This document shows, one piece after another, positions 47,385-57,022 of a stretch of DNA of 64,000 bases. Origin of the DNA: Candidatus Aenigmatarchaeota archaeon (GTDB lineage: Archaea > Aenigmatarchaeota > Aenigmatarchaeia > JACPZZ01). Each line of letters starts with the position of its first letter. Positions within the stretch are counted from its first letter, which is position 1. Made by a program: the position numbers and the translations under genes. Under the pieces are notes generated by a model that saw only the letters and a list, made by a program, of their open reading frames with translations, did no database searches and was not told the DNA's origin. The DNA is taken from the NCBI GenBank assembly GCA_016202815.1, contig JACQNZ010000002.1, positions 80,228 through 144,227 of the forward strand, given 5' to 3'.

Positions 47385-48272
47385 TCAAAACAACAATAGA
47401 TACAAGCCCGTCAGGGTTAAAATCGTTCCGAGCAGGAGGCCGGAATTGGTTATGCCCGGGATTTCCCTTTCGCTCATGCGCAGGAAAAACTTTATGGTTA
47501 TCAGGCCCGCTGCCAGCATGACAAGCGAAAACGCCCTTAACAAACCAGGAAACAGCCCTTGGACGGTAGAAAGGAAAAAAACCACCAGTGTTGACGATGC
47601 TATGCCGATCCATGAGATTATGCCGCTGTCAGATGCCGAATCCGGGAATATCTTGGCCGCGGCAAAAGCGAAAAACGCCACTAAAGTAAACACAAAGCCT
47701 GGCAAAAATCCCAGGAACACGTAGATAAGCCCGCCGGCAAGCGCTACGGCCGCTATTAAAAGCGCCCACTTCAAACCGCTTTCCTCGCCCGAAAACTTCG
47801 AGAATATGAACACCATCACGCCGAAAGCCGTTATCAGGAACATCAACCCGGTTGCTGTAACGCTTAGCTCTGTGGGGATCGCGGCCCCGCCAAAGAAAAT
47901 GATTGCAGCCGCTGCCGCGGTCAACAGCATTATGTTGTTTTCAGGCTTATTCGGTTGTGTCAGGCCGTACACAAAAACCACAATAGCCCCGAAAACGACC
48001 ATGAACGTGGCTATGCTCGTAAAACCTGTGGTTGACATGGTCAAAAAACCGCCAACGATCAGTATGGATGCCAGGGCAAGTCCCAAGCCGACGTTTTCGT
48101 TGCCCTCTTGCCTGAAAAATAACAGTATGATGATCATCAGCCCCGACGCTATGGTTAACGTAGAAAAAGCGTCCAGAACGCCCTTTGGGCCTTCGACAAG
48201 GTAAAAAAGCAGCAAAACGGTCAGGCCCACAACGCCCGCCAGCGACCGCAATATAAACGAGTCCGAAGCCAT
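47385..48272 (-). CDS. Polytopic membrane protein
   Basis: The 295-residue protein has about ten membrane helices and almost no extramembrane parts. ATG 48272 (MASDSFILRSLAGVV) is preferred because a longer reading to 48371 would run into the divergent gene at 48328. The sequence is rich in G, A, L and F, without charged residues inside helices that would suggest a transporter. It begins a minus-strand unit with two mini membrane proteins and the large soluble protein at 45008. The function is unknown. Confidence 0.7.
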   Translation of the reverse strand: MASDSFILRSLAGVVGLTVLLLFYLVEGPKGVLDAFSTLTIASGLMIIILLFFRQEGNENVGLGLALASILIVGGFLTMSTTGFTSIATFMVVFGAIVVFVYGLTQPNKPENNIMLLTAAAAAIIFFGGAAIPTELSVTATGLMFLITAFGVMVFIFSKFSGEESGLKWALLIAAVALAGGLIYVFLGFLPGFVFTLVAFFAFAAAKIFPDSASDSGIISWIGIASSTLVVFFLSTVQGLFPGLLRAFSLVMLAAGLITIKFFLRMSEREIPGITNSGLLLGTILTLTGLYLLLF

Positions 48273-48327
48273 AAAACCATCTACATTAGATTTTAAGGCG
48301 TAGATTAAATAATAACATAGGGCTAAC

Positions 48328-48840
48328 ATGGTAATAGCAAGGACAAAACTTGTAATCGAAGACCCGTTCATAAGGTTCGACCCGTATTACATCGTCATGA
48401 ACTATCGCGGCCCAAAGCCGGAGAGGTTCTATGCCCGCCTGTCAGAGTTAATACCTTTGGTTTATGGTGTCGACCGCGGCCAGGTCCAGGAGCGCACGTT
48501 TAAATGGGACAACGTAGGCGACACCCAAAAATTCGACGTCTTCTGGGAGATTTCAAAGCCGCTGGACAGGTTCACATATTTCCGCATGTCTGTGGAATTG
48601 ACAGGCAACAGCACAAAGGGCGAGGGCGGCGCCCGCGTACGGTTATTCGGAACGTTGCGCACAGAGTATCCGCAGGACACGCTCTGGCAAAGGAGCATAT
48701 TTTATGAAATGATAAGGATGTTCTGGCACACGATATTCTACAAGACGCAGCGCCTGAAATATCTTCACGAAGGCCGCGCCCTGATAAGGAACATGGAAAC
48801 CGAGATAAAGAAAGCCTTCGAAGAGTTCAGGGTAGGATAG
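48328..48840 (+). CDS. Hypothetical protein, paralogue pair B1
   Basis: The 170-residue soluble alpha/beta protein is likely beta-rich in the middle, with helices at both ends. It shares order and motifs with the next gene: IRFDPYYIVMNYRGPKPERF versus PHKDIDMVYTGPDPWKMV, TFKWDNVGDTQKFDVFW versus DVRWDFTDVVRTFF, and a C-terminal segment YEMIRMFWHTIFYKTQRLKY versus LAYLIYMNYFYKGHRIAM. This looks like a START/SRPBCC-style or similar fold, but I cannot confirm that. It is the first gene of a three-gene operon. Confidence 0.7.
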   Translation: MVIARTKLVIEDPFIRFDPYYIVMNYRGPKPERFYARLSELIPLVYGVDRGQVQERTFKWDNVGDTQKFDVFWEISKPLDRFTYFRMSVELTGNSTKGEGGARVRLFGTLRTEYPQDTLWQRSIFYEMIRMFWHTIFYKTQRLKYLHEGRALIRNMETEIKKAFEEFRVG

Positions 48841-48873
48841 ATCGCTTCTTGACGGGAACAGGAATGGTTTGGT

Positions 48874-49368
48874 ATGGGAAAATGGCTTATACGCGATGAT
48901 CTTTTCGCTCCGCACAAAGACATTGACATGGTCTACACAGGGCCGGACCCCTGGAAAATGGTAAGCCAGGCCTCTTCGCTTATCAGGCAGTATTTTGAGA
49001 TAAGCGGGACGCGATGGACGCAAAAAGACGTGCGCTGGGACTTCACGGACGTGGTGCGCACGTTCTTCACCGAAATAGATTTCAAAAGGGAAGAAGACGG
49101 TTTCACAAACCTCATTGTCAATGCACGCTTCCAGGGCAAACAACACGCAGAAACAAAGCAGGGAACGGTCCGGATGATAATCTACGCGCAATTGCAGACA
49201 GAATTTGAATACGACAACCCGCTCGTAAGGCTTGCTTACCTGATATACATGAATTATTTTTACAAAGGCCATCGGATAGCAATGTTGCAGCGCAACCAGG
49301 AAAGGATGAACATGGCGCTCAACGACATAAGAAAAGCGTTCAACCTTCCGGAGAAGATCACGCGATGA
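48874..49368 (+). CDS. Hypothetical protein, paralogue pair B2
   Basis: The 164-residue protein is the diverged second copy of the upstream gene, with the same length and layout. W, F and Y residues are conserved at matching places (RWDFTDVVRTFFTEIDF and TVRMIIYAQLQTEFEY). Two related subunits in one operon suggest a heterodimer. The stop overlaps the start of the next gene by four bases (ATGA). No family was recognised. Confidence 0.7.
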   Translation: MGKWLIRDDLFAPHKDIDMVYTGPDPWKMVSQASSLIRQYFEISGTRWTQKDVRWDFTDVVRTFFTEIDFKREEDGFTNLIVNARFQGKQHAETKQGTVRMIIYAQLQTEFEYDNPLVRLAYLIYMNYFYKGHRIAMLQRNQERMNMALNDIRKAFNLPEKITR

Positions 49369-49763
49369 CATTCATCGACACTGTGATGGGAGCAATGAAA
49401 AGGTTTTCCCCGAAAAAATCCAGCCTCAGCGAAGTCAAGCAAAACATCGAACCGCAGGTGCGCCTGCCTTCGGAAGATGTGTTGAGGTCGTATGAATCGC
49501 GTTACGAGGGCATGGCGCCGCCAAAAACGCCGATCGATGTTCTTCGGGAACCGCAAATTCCTGTCCAACAACAATACAATATGCCGCCCTCGCCTATATC
49601 TTCCCAATACCCGCAACCGTCGCAAGCGTACGCACCGCAGCAAAACGTGCAGCCTTCTGCGCAAAAAATGGATCTGATACTGGCTGAAATAGAAGCTGTA
49701 AAAGCGCAGCTGAAAGTGCTGGGCGAAAAACTGGACATACTGGAAAGCCACTACAGGCGATGA
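49365..49763 (+). CDS. Pro/Gln-rich linker protein with C-terminal coiled coil
   Basis: The 132-residue protein has a basic N-terminus (MKRFSPKKSSLSEVKQ), a middle part of about 50 residues rich in P, Q, S and Y (QQQYNMPPSPISSQYPQPSQ), and a C-terminal coiled coil (LILAEIEAVKAQLKVLGEKL). The build is that of the protein at 10841-11524 next to the pilus operon. It is translated in coupling with the B1/B2 pair and may tether them to another structure. Confidence 0.7.
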   Translation: MTFIDTVMGAMKRFSPKKSSLSEVKQNIEPQVRLPSEDVLRSYESRYEGMAPPKTPIDVLREPQIPVQQQYNMPPSPISSQYPQPSQAYAPQQNVQPSAQKMDLILAEIEAVKAQLKVLGEKLDILESHYRR

Positions 49764-49772
49764 TTGCAGGGC

Positions 49773-50273
49773 CTATTGGAAGTTGAACTCTGCGCGCAGC
49801 CCGGTTATTTCCGAAGCTGCCAGCAGCAAATCGTCCTTCTTCGCCGGCAGGTTTCTCATCTGGTTCCTGCGCATATTTATTTTTAAACTCTCCCTGCCGC
49901 CGGAATAAAGCTTTCCCACGCCTTCGATTGCAGCAGGAAACATCAGGCTGGATATTATCGATTTGTAATCGCCCTCCCCAACGATTTTCACCTGCTTTCC
50001 GGAAATTTTTCTAAGCTCGTTTGTTATCCGCCCTTCCCTGCCCACCAGGTTCGCTACGTCCGATTTTCCGCAGACTATCGCAATCAGGCTTTCGGTGTCT
50101 ATGATTTTTTCCACAGAAACGTTCTCAAGAGACCTGACATTTCTGGAAATTTCATGCAGTTTTTTTATAATCCTAAGCCCTGCGGGGCTTATTTTTTTCG
50201 TTGCAATGTTTCTCGAGCAGCTGGCGCACAATATGTCAGATTGCAGGCAAACGGAACATATAGGAGTCTTCAT
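49773..50273 (-). CDS. Zinc-ribbon and KH-domain protein (archaeal NusA-like)
   Basis: The 166-residue protein starts with a four-cysteine motif (MKTPICSVCLQSDILCASC) and then has a KH domain with the RNA-binding loop VGREGRITNELRKISG (about residues 77-92). This combination fits archaeal NusA-like RNA-binding proteins. It lies divergent from the NAD kinase gene, with a 40-base promoter region (50274-50313). A role in transcription elongation or RNA handling is expected from the KH domain but is not specific. Confidence 0.8.
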   Translation of the reverse strand: MKTPICSVCLQSDILCASCSRNIATKKISPAGLRIIKKLHEISRNVRSLENVSVEKIIDTESLIAIVCGKSDVANLVGREGRITNELRKISGKQVKIVGEGDYKSIISSLMFPAAIEGVGKLYSGGRESLKINMRRNQMRNLPAKKDDLLLAASEITGLRAEFNFQ

Positions 50274-50313
50274 ACGAGGTCACGCTTATATTATCGTACA
50301 CCATCTTTAACTT

Positions 50314-51021
50314 ATGACCGTGACGGTTTTTAGCTCCGAAAAACAGGCCGCAAAAAACCTGGAACCGCTGAAAAGCCTTCCATTTGACATGATAGCCGCT
50401 GTCGGCGGCGACGGGACTTTCTTGAAAGCGTTCAAAAAATCTGCTGACACGGGCCACCCTGTTCTGTGCGTGCGGAGTGGAAAAAGCAAAGGCGTGCTGG
50501 CCGAATGCGAGCTTTCAGAGGTCGCATCTGTAATGGGCAAATTACGGGACAAAAATTTTTCAATCGTAAAATATCCGATGCTTCGGGGAAAAACAGAAAA
50601 TCGCACGTCGGCAGGATTCAATGAAATAAGCTTCTTCCGCACGTCCGAAGAGGCGCTGCGTTTTGATTTGTTCATTAACGGCGTCCTGTTTTACGGGAAC
50701 CTGGTCGCCGACGGCGGCGTCGTTTCTACGCCGGCCGGTTCAACGGCCTACAATATATCAGCGGGCGGGCCTGTGCTGGACCTGGAATCCAACAGCTTGG
50801 TTTTTACGCCTCTGAACCCGCACGGCCTCAACAGGCCTGTTGTTTTCGAAGGTTCTGCAAAAATAATCTTCCGGCGAAATGCCGCGCAAACCTTCGCCGA
50901 CGGCAGGAAATTCTCTGGCGTCAAGAGTCATCTCGAGGTCAGCAAATCCGGCAAACACGCAAACGTAATATCGCTCGGTACGCCGTTCTATGCCAGATGG
51001 AAGAGGCTCGTCGGATTATGA
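50314..51021 (+). CDS. nadK: NAD kinase
   Basis: The 235-residue enzyme phosphorylates NAD to NADP. Family motifs are AAVGGDGTFLKAFK (GGDG, about residues 29-42), NGVLFYGNLVADGGVVSTPA and GSTAYNISAGGPVL (about 125-158). It is somewhat shorter than typical archaeal and bacterial NAD kinases (about 250-290) because the N-terminal domain is trimmed. Its TGA overlaps the ATG of the TGS GTPase gene (ATGA), which links the two in one transcript. Confidence 0.93.
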   Translation: MTVTVFSSEKQAAKNLEPLKSLPFDMIAAVGGDGTFLKAFKKSADTGHPVLCVRSGKSKGVLAECELSEVASVMGKLRDKNFSIVKYPMLRGKTENRTSAGFNEISFFRTSEEALRFDLFINGVLFYGNLVADGGVVSTPAGSTAYNISAGGPVLDLESNSLVFTPLNPHGLNRPVVFEGSAKIIFRRNAAQTFADGRKFSGVKSHLEVSKSGKHANVISLGTPFYARWKRLVGL

Positions 51022-52133
51022 TGATTGCTTTAGTAGGCAAGCCTTCATCAGGGAAATCTTCGTTCTTCAAGGCCCTGACAAAAATGGATGTAAAGATAGC
51101 TTCGTACCCATTTACTACGATAGAACCGAACCATGGCGTCGCTTTCGTTAAAACTAAATGTCCGCACAACGAAATAGGGAAAAAATGCGATCCAAATAAT
51201 TCAGGTTGTGTTAACGGAACAAGGCTGATACCAGTAAAAATTCTTGACGTCGCCGGTTTAGTTCCGGGCGCTCACGCCGGCCGCGGGCGCGGAAACAAAT
51301 TCCTCGACGATCTTCGGCAGGCAGACGCGTTGATTCACATAGTCGACATGAGCGGTAAAACCGACGAAAACGGCTTACCAGCTGATAATCACGACCCGCT
51401 AACAGACATAAACTGGCTGCGGGACGAGGTAGAACTCTGGGTAAAAGGCATAATAGAAAAGGTCTGGTCCAAGTCCGACGACGCTGCGATTGTCAAACAG
51501 CTTACCGGATTCACTCCGAAAAATGAAATCATATCGCAGTGCATAAAAGATGCGGAAAAAGATTTGAGAACGTTAGCTCGTCTAATTTGCGAACGCACAA
51601 AACCCATGTTAATTGCTGCGAACAAGATGGACATTCCAGAGGCGGCGAAAAATTTCAATCGCATAGCCGAAATCTATAAAGATGAAATTGTGCCGTGCTC
51701 CGCGGAGCTGGAAATAGTTCTTAATTTAGCTTCGTCAAAAGGTCTAGTAAAATATGAAAACGGCGGGCTTTTGATATCAGATAACGCCAACGGCCAGCAG
51801 CGCAACGCGCTGGAAAAAGCCAAAGAATTTATAAAATCATACGGATCAACAGGAGTCGAAAAATGCGTAGAACGCGCCGTTTTCTCATTGTTGAATTTCA
51901 TCGAAGTATATCCTGTAGAAAATGAAAATACATGGGCCGATTCCCGTGGGCGCGTGCTGCCGGACGTTTATTTGGTGCACGCCGGCACGACAGCCAAAGA
52001 GCTCGCCTCGGTAGTCCACACAGACCTGGCGAAAAATTTCATCGCAGCGATCGACGCGCGCAAAAAGATGAGGGTGCGCGACGACTATGTTTTGAAGAAA
52101 GGCGACGTGATAAAAATTGTTGCGGGAAAATGA
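51018..52133 (+). CDS. Obg/YchF-like GTPase with TGS domain
   Basis: The 371-residue GTPase starts MMIALVGKPSSGKSSFFKAL, which carries the P-loop GKPSSGKSS. Other G motifs are DVAGLVPGAHAGRGRGNKFL (G3 with the Obg-type glycine-rich loop) and ANKMD (G4, NKxD). A helical domain lies in the middle and a TGS domain at the C-terminus (about residues 300-370, DVYLVHAGTTAKELASVVHT). Archaeal members of this YchF-like group are thought to act on ribosomes. The start overlaps the NAD kinase stop, and the alternative ATG 51021 is equally possible. Confidence 0.92.
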   Translation: MMIALVGKPSSGKSSFFKALTKMDVKIASYPFTTIEPNHGVAFVKTKCPHNEIGKKCDPNNSGCVNGTRLIPVKILDVAGLVPGAHAGRGRGNKFLDDLRQADALIHIVDMSGKTDENGLPADNHDPLTDINWLRDEVELWVKGIIEKVWSKSDDAAIVKQLTGFTPKNEIISQCIKDAEKDLRTLARLICERTKPMLIAANKMDIPEAAKNFNRIAEIYKDEIVPCSAELEIVLNLASSKGLVKYENGGLLISDNANGQQRNALEKAKEFIKSYGSTGVEKCVERAVFSLLNFIEVYPVENENTWADSRGRVLPDVYLVHAGTTAKELASVVHTDLAKNFIAAIDARKKMRVRDDYVLKKGDVIKIVAGK

Positions 52134-52137
52134 TGAG

Positions 52138-53439
52138 TTACACGGTCTGATAACTGATTAAAGGTCCCAGAGGTCTAAGGCCTTCACGTGAATATGTGTC
52201 AAACAAATTCAGCCACGGATCGCTGAACGTTCCTTTCATTTGCACCCTGTAAAATTTTCCGCTGCCTGTTCTTGCCATTTCGTGCTTTTCCGCAGGTACG
52301 ATACCCGTAAATAAGATTCCGTCGCCCATTTCCGGGTGGTCCGGATGCGTGCGGTTCTTGATGAAGAAAACCGCAGCCCCTTCCATCTTTGCAGTTTTAG
52401 GTTTCATCAGTGTGTGGCGCGCCATAGGATAGTGTGCAGTAAGCGAACCCAGCTCTCCTGTTGTAACCCTTGCAGTTTTGAGCCACTCCTTATAAGAAAC
52501 AGATCCGAGTTTCTTTCTCGTTGCAATTTCTAATGCCGGTTCGTCGCCTTCGAAGAAGTAAACGTATATACCTCTTGGGACACCCAACTTCCTGTCTGTG
52601 GACTGTGTGGCTGCGGTTCCAAACTGGCCCACATAAGTTTTCAGCGCAAGGTACATAGCATCAAATCTCGGCATTTCGCGGCTTCCAACTATGCCTGCAT
52701 GGTCGCGTAGAACCTGACCAAGAACATCTAATATCTCCGGAAGTTTTTCACTGTAAATCTGCAACGGACCGTACAAGTCTGGTTTCCCTGTTACAATCCT
52801 TGTGGCCATTCCGATCTGCGTTTCATAAACAGGGCTTGAAAATTTCATTATCGCAGGAAGATCCACATCCATTCTTCTCAAGGTCTCAAGAAAGATCATT
52901 CCTTCCGTGTGTGTCAATCCTTGGATAATATCCATTGCAGGGTCATGCTCGTCAGGCGTTGTACGAACTACTATTGCGTTTTCTTCAAGAAGTATTTTTT
53001 CCATTTCCTTTGTCCACTGCCCGCCGTCTGTTGGACGTATCGGGCTGACAGCTACTTTTTGATTTGCAAAAGTCGTTGTCGGACGGAATATAGGGTGAAT
53101 TTGTGTGACTTCGACGCCGTCCTGCACAGTTTCCAAAGCCGCCGTTGTAACCGCCCGCTGGCGGGAGTTAACGCTGCTCAACATTGAGCCGTTTCTTACC
53201 AGAGGTCCCAGGCGTCTTACGGTTTCTTCCTGGTAAGGCATGGAAACGGCGGAGATTACAATATCGCCTTGCGCAACTTCTTCGATAGGAGCCGCCTTGT
53301 AGCCGTCTTTTTTTGCCTGTTCCATTCTTGAAGGATCGTTGTCATAAAAACTTACATCGAATCCATGATGCCTTAAGGTTTCTCCCATAAAGGAGCCGAC
53401 CAAGCCGAAGCCGGCTATACCTACGGTTTTCTTCGACAT
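52138..53439 (-). CDS. TyrA-like (prephenate dehydrogenase family) NAD-dependent protein with C-terminal extension
   Basis: The 433-residue protein has an N-terminal Rossmann fold (VGIAGFGLVGSFMGETLRHH, residues 5-24). The family regions QIHPIFRPT (about 115-123) and GLTHTEGMIFLETL (about 170-183) fit the dehydrogenase core, up to about residue 275. The last ~160 residues, with YVYFFEGDEPALEIATRKKL and FIKNRTHPDHPEM, are not part of standard TyrA and may be a regulatory domain. No other aromatic amino acid gene is present here. ATG 53439 (MSKKTVG) is favoured over 53448. A different oxidoreductase role is possible. Confidence 0.8.
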   Translation of the reverse strand: MSKKTVGIAGFGLVGSFMGETLRHHGFDVSFYDNDPSRMEQAKKDGYKAAPIEEVAQGDIVISAVSMPYQEETVRRLGPLVRNGSMLSSVNSRQRAVTTAALETVQDGVEVTQIHPIFRPTTTFANQKVAVSPIRPTDGGQWTKEMEKILLEENAIVVRTTPDEHDPAMDIIQGLTHTEGMIFLETLRRMDVDLPAIMKFSSPVYETQIGMATRIVTGKPDLYGPLQIYSEKLPEILDVLGQVLRDHAGIVGSREMPRFDAMYLALKTYVGQFGTAATQSTDRKLGVPRGIYVYFFEGDEPALEIATRKKLGSVSYKEWLKTARVTTGELGSLTAHYPMARHTLMKPKTAKMEGAAVFFIKNRTHPDHPEMGDGILFTGIVPAEKHEMARTGSGKFYRVQMKGTFSDPWLNLFDTYSREGLRPLGPLISYQTV

Positions 53440-53523
53440 GAACAGCAAACGATAATAAAGTATTTAAGCGCGTCGTTTTGCTTATAAATCGTAGTGAAGA
53501 CAAGCCACACGTTTCTTAAAAAT

Positions 53524-56313
53524 TTACTTCCAGAACCTCTTCGTCTTGAAATACTGGCGCTCGGCTGCTAAAATATCCTTGTACAGGTCGTCTTCGTCGC
53601 CGTGGTATTTCGACAGTATGCGCGCCGCTGTGGCAAAACCAACGCCCCGGCCGGCTAACGCGGTTATCGCATCCTTGCCGCTGACCATAACCAGGTCCGC
53701 AATTTTCAGCGTCTCGTCATATGTTTTCTGCTGGTCCGCTGTCAAACCCCTTTTAGCGCATTTTCTCTCGATGATGCGCTCCGTTTCGTGGTCATAATCG
53801 CGCACGGCCGTTACCATCATTGCTCCGCATTTCCCGCACTTCGGCTTTTTAGGCGCGTCCTTGACGCTTCCAGGCCACGTCCATTTGCCGCAGTTCATGC
53901 AAACCAGCCGTATTTTCGTTCCGTCAATCCGCTCCCTGAATATCTTTAGAATTTCCCCGTCCGGCCTTTCGGGCCCGATTAACTCGCCGAATTCCCTGTC
54001 CAGCGAAAGTTTGCCGAAAAACGAAAGGCCTTCCGAGTTAATCACTTTAATGTTGCCTTCCCTGATTTCGTTTATTATTTCCGACGCCTTGGTAAAATCC
54101 AGCTTTTCCAGGAATATTTCCCGCATGGTCTCTTCGTAAATAGGCGAGCCCCGGTACGCCTCTGCGATTTTTTTCAAAGGGACGTTGCCCAAGTCTGCTG
54201 TTCTGGCTATCGCACCGAACCTTTTAGCGTTGTGGAAAAATCTCCACATGAAAAGATCCGAACGGTGTATGTTTTCCCTGATATACGAACGCAGTTCTTT
54301 ATCCGACGTCCTGCCAAAAAAGTCCTCTATGTGTTTTTTTGCATCCCGCTGGCACTTCAAAATTATCCTGTAGGGGTCTGTTTTTAATGAGACGGGCCCT
54401 ATGACATCCGACAGGTAGAATGTCAACGCCCTTCCGATAGTGTCGTTAATCAGGGAGCCAAAGTGGGCGTGTATGATAACCATATCTCCGGAAACTTCAA
54501 TAACCACCGAGTCCTGGTTATACGCAAAATCTTTAACCTGCTTCTTTATCGAATTGGTTATGAGTTTCGCCGTATCCTGGTCGACCGGGTAATTTTCCAT
54601 CAGGTATTTTTTCGATTCCTCGCCTTCGTCGGCCATGGACGAAATTTTGGACTTTATTTGGAGAGCGGTTTGGGCTACCTCGAACGGGACCGGTATTAGC
54701 TCGCCTTCCCACGCCGGTATGGAGGCTTCAATGTCGTCCGTAGGCTCTACATTCACAATATCGCCATTGGTGTCTATGATTCTCCATGACTGTCCCCTAA
54801 CCACGAACGTCGTCCCCGGGGATCCGTGCAACGCTATGAACTCCTCGTCCAGTGTGCCGACATGTTTCCGTGAAACTATGTCGAATATCCGGTATTGCCT
54901 GACAGACGGTATTGTGCTCAGGTTTTCAAAGTAATATTGCCAGCCGTTTTTTTTCCTGTTTATCGCGCCGTCGTTGATATAAACGTGGCCCAATTGCTGC
55001 AATAATTTGCAGACCGACTGGAAAACGGGATATTCCAGGTTCCCGTACAAATAAGATTTCTTTATGGTTTCGTAGACCTCCTTCATAGGTATTGAATATT
55101 TTTCCAAAGACATGCCGACGATCTGGTGCGCGACCACGTCCGTTGCCAGTTTATGGGGTTTTGGATTTTCAATTTTTCCTTGTAAGGCCAGGCTTGCTAT
55201 AGACGCCGACTCGATCGCGTCATCTACGCCTATGGACAATATTATCCCTTCCGAAGTGCGTCCAATGGAATGGCCCGAACGTCCGACACGCTGTATCAGT
55301 TTCGAAACCTGCCTCGGGCTCTGGTATTGTATGATCGTTTCTATGGATCCGATGTCAATCCCAAGCTCCAGCGACGAAGTTGCAACCAGCGCCTTTATGT
55401 TTTCCTCCTTGAACCCCTTTTCAAACTCCACCCTCACATCCTTTGCCAACGACCCGTGGTGGGTTTCGATCCTGTGGCCGCTGTATTTTTTTAGGCGTGA
55501 GCTTAAAATTTCCGCAAATTCACGCGTGTTGGTGAATATTATAACCGATTTCCTGTTGTCCAGGATTTCCTGTATGCGCCTCAATCTCGCTGCCGTGTCA
55601 ACGCCGATTAAAAGGTCGGAAGCCGTCTTTGCATCGGCGTCCTCAGTTTTCATTGTTTCGACCAAAAGGCTTATTTTTTTCGTGTCAACGGCTTTGATTA
55701 TTTCGCACTCTCTTGAACCGTTAAGAAACTTGGCCACCTCTTTCGGGTTTCCTATTGTCGCCGACAACCCGACTGTCTGGAAATTACCGCACAGGTTGCG
55801 CAACCGCTCTAGTCCGATGCTCAGTTGCGCCCCGCGCTTCGAGTTTATCAGTTCGTGAACTTCATCCACTACAACAAATTTCACGTTCGCCAGGTTTTTC
55901 CGCATCACCGACCCGATTAGCATCGACTGAAGCGTCTCCGGCGTTGTTATCAGTATGTCGCTCGGTATTTCGGCCTGTTTCGTCCTTTCATAGGGCGTCG
56001 TATCGCCGTGGCGCACCGCTATCTCCATGTCCAGCTCGCCCGCCCACCATTTTAAACGGGAAAGCAAATCTCGGTTGAGGCTCTTTAAAGGTGTTATGTA
56101 GAGGATGCTTATTGGTTTATGTTTCGTCTGCAGCCACAGATTGAAGATGCTCAGTAACGCCGACTCAGTTTTTCCAATCCCCGTGGGGGCTATAAGCAAA
56201 ACGTCCTTGCCTGCTGTGATCACAGGCACGGCCCGTGTCTGCGCTTCCGTAGGCTTATCAAACCTTTTCCTTATTATTTCCTGAAGCCGTTTTTCCAGAA
56301 TTTCAAATACCAT
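53524..56313 (-). CDS. lhr: Lhr-type ATP-dependent DNA/RNA helicase
   Basis: The 929-residue SF2 helicase has LIAPTGIGKTESALLSIF (motif I, about residues 39-56), VVVDEVHELINSKRGAQ (motif II, DEVH, about 148-164), LSATIGNPKEVA (motif III), SSLELGIDIGSIETI (motif V) and QRVGRSGHSIGRTSEG (motif VI). A winged-helix/Lhr core follows. A zinc ribbon CMNCGKW and CGKCGAMM lies at about 795-825. The C-terminal helix-hairpin-like part (GKDAITALAGRGVGFATAAR) is also known from archaeal Lhr. It acts in DNA repair or replication-coupled processes. Confidence 0.94.
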   Translation of the reverse strand: MVFEILEKRLQEIIRKRFDKPTEAQTRAVPVITAGKDVLLIAPTGIGKTESALLSIFNLWLQTKHKPISILYITPLKSLNRDLLSRLKWWAGELDMEIAVRHGDTTPYERTKQAEIPSDILITTPETLQSMLIGSVMRKNLANVKFVVVDEVHELINSKRGAQLSIGLERLRNLCGNFQTVGLSATIGNPKEVAKFLNGSRECEIIKAVDTKKISLLVETMKTEDADAKTASDLLIGVDTAARLRRIQEILDNRKSVIIFTNTREFAEILSSRLKKYSGHRIETHHGSLAKDVRVEFEKGFKEENIKALVATSSLELGIDIGSIETIIQYQSPRQVSKLIQRVGRSGHSIGRTSEGIILSIGVDDAIESASIASLALQGKIENPKPHKLATDVVAHQIVGMSLEKYSIPMKEVYETIKKSYLYGNLEYPVFQSVCKLLQQLGHVYINDGAINRKKNGWQYYFENLSTIPSVRQYRIFDIVSRKHVGTLDEEFIALHGSPGTTFVVRGQSWRIIDTNGDIVNVEPTDDIEASIPAWEGELIPVPFEVAQTALQIKSKISSMADEGEESKKYLMENYPVDQDTAKLITNSIKKQVKDFAYNQDSVVIEVSGDMVIIHAHFGSLINDTIGRALTFYLSDVIGPVSLKTDPYRIILKCQRDAKKHIEDFFGRTSDKELRSYIRENIHRSDLFMWRFFHNAKRFGAIARTADLGNVPLKKIAEAYRGSPIYEETMREIFLEKLDFTKASEIINEIREGNIKVINSEGLSFFGKLSLDREFGELIGPERPDGEILKIFRERIDGTKIRLVCMNCGKWTWPGSVKDAPKKPKCGKCGAMMVTAVRDYDHETERIIERKCAKRGLTADQQKTYDETLKIADLVMVSGKDAITALAGRGVGFATAARILSKYHGDEDDLYKDILAAERQYFKTKRFWK

Positions 56314-56359
56314 AAAACCACGCAGACAAAGAGTTATACTAAGAACTATTTATTTAATC

Positions 56360-57022
56360 ATGCAAACAGGAAGCCTAAACAAAATACGCAAAACGATACT
56401 GGAATACGACGCTATCCGGAACAAGAAGTATCATGTTGCAGGCGACGCGTTTCACGTGCTTATCGGGGCGGTATTATCTCAGAGAACAAGGGATGAAAAC
56501 ACTGACAAAGCCGCTAAAAACTTATTTTCTGTTGTTTCGCATCCCGGGGAAATTATAAAAATGCGTGCAAAAAGGCTGGAGAGGCTGATAAAACCGTCCG
56601 GTTTCTACCGGACAAAGGCGAAAAACATCAGGAAAATATGTGAAATCCTTGTTAACGATTTCGGTGGCAATGTTCCGAAAGATCGCGAGGCGCTGATGAA
56701 ATTGCCTGGCGTGGGATTCAAAACAGCGGACATAGTTTCGTTGTACGCTTACGGCGTACCCACGGTTCCGGTTGACGTGCATGTCGATGTAGTGAGCAAA
56801 CGGTTGGGTTTGGTCGGCGAAAACGCAAAATACGAGGAAATTAGAACAACCTTGGAAAACATGTTCGATGAAAAAGAAATACCAAGGATAAACTCCGGCA
56901 TGGTCGAATTTGGGCAGCGTGTTTGCTTGACAGCGCGGCCGAAATGTTACATGTGCTCTCTTGTCAGGGTCTGCAAATATGACAGGAAAAATTTGGCGCC
57001 TCCGAAGCGCGGCAAAAGCTAA
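56360..57022 (+). CDS. nth: Endonuclease III (DNA glycosylase/AP lyase)
   Basis: The 220-residue base excision repair enzyme removes oxidised pyrimidines. The helix-hairpin-helix LMKLPGVGFKTADIV (about residues 112-126) is followed by the catalytic aspartate region VPVDVHVDVVSKRL (about 135-148). The 4Fe-4S cluster ligands are C-LTARPK-C-YM-C-SLVRV-C (C-x6-C-x2-C-x5-C). The catalytic lysine lies in LSQRTRDENTDKAAKNLF. It is divergent from lhr, another DNA repair gene, with a 46-base gap. Confidence 0.95.
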   Translation: MQTGSLNKIRKTILEYDAIRNKKYHVAGDAFHVLIGAVLSQRTRDENTDKAAKNLFSVVSHPGEIIKMRAKRLERLIKPSGFYRTKAKNIRKICEILVNDFGGNVPKDREALMKLPGVGFKTADIVSLYAYGVPTVPVDVHVDVVSKRLGLVGENAKYEEIRTTLENMFDEKEIPRINSGMVEFGQRVCLTARPKCYMCSLVRVCKYDRKNLAPPKRGKS

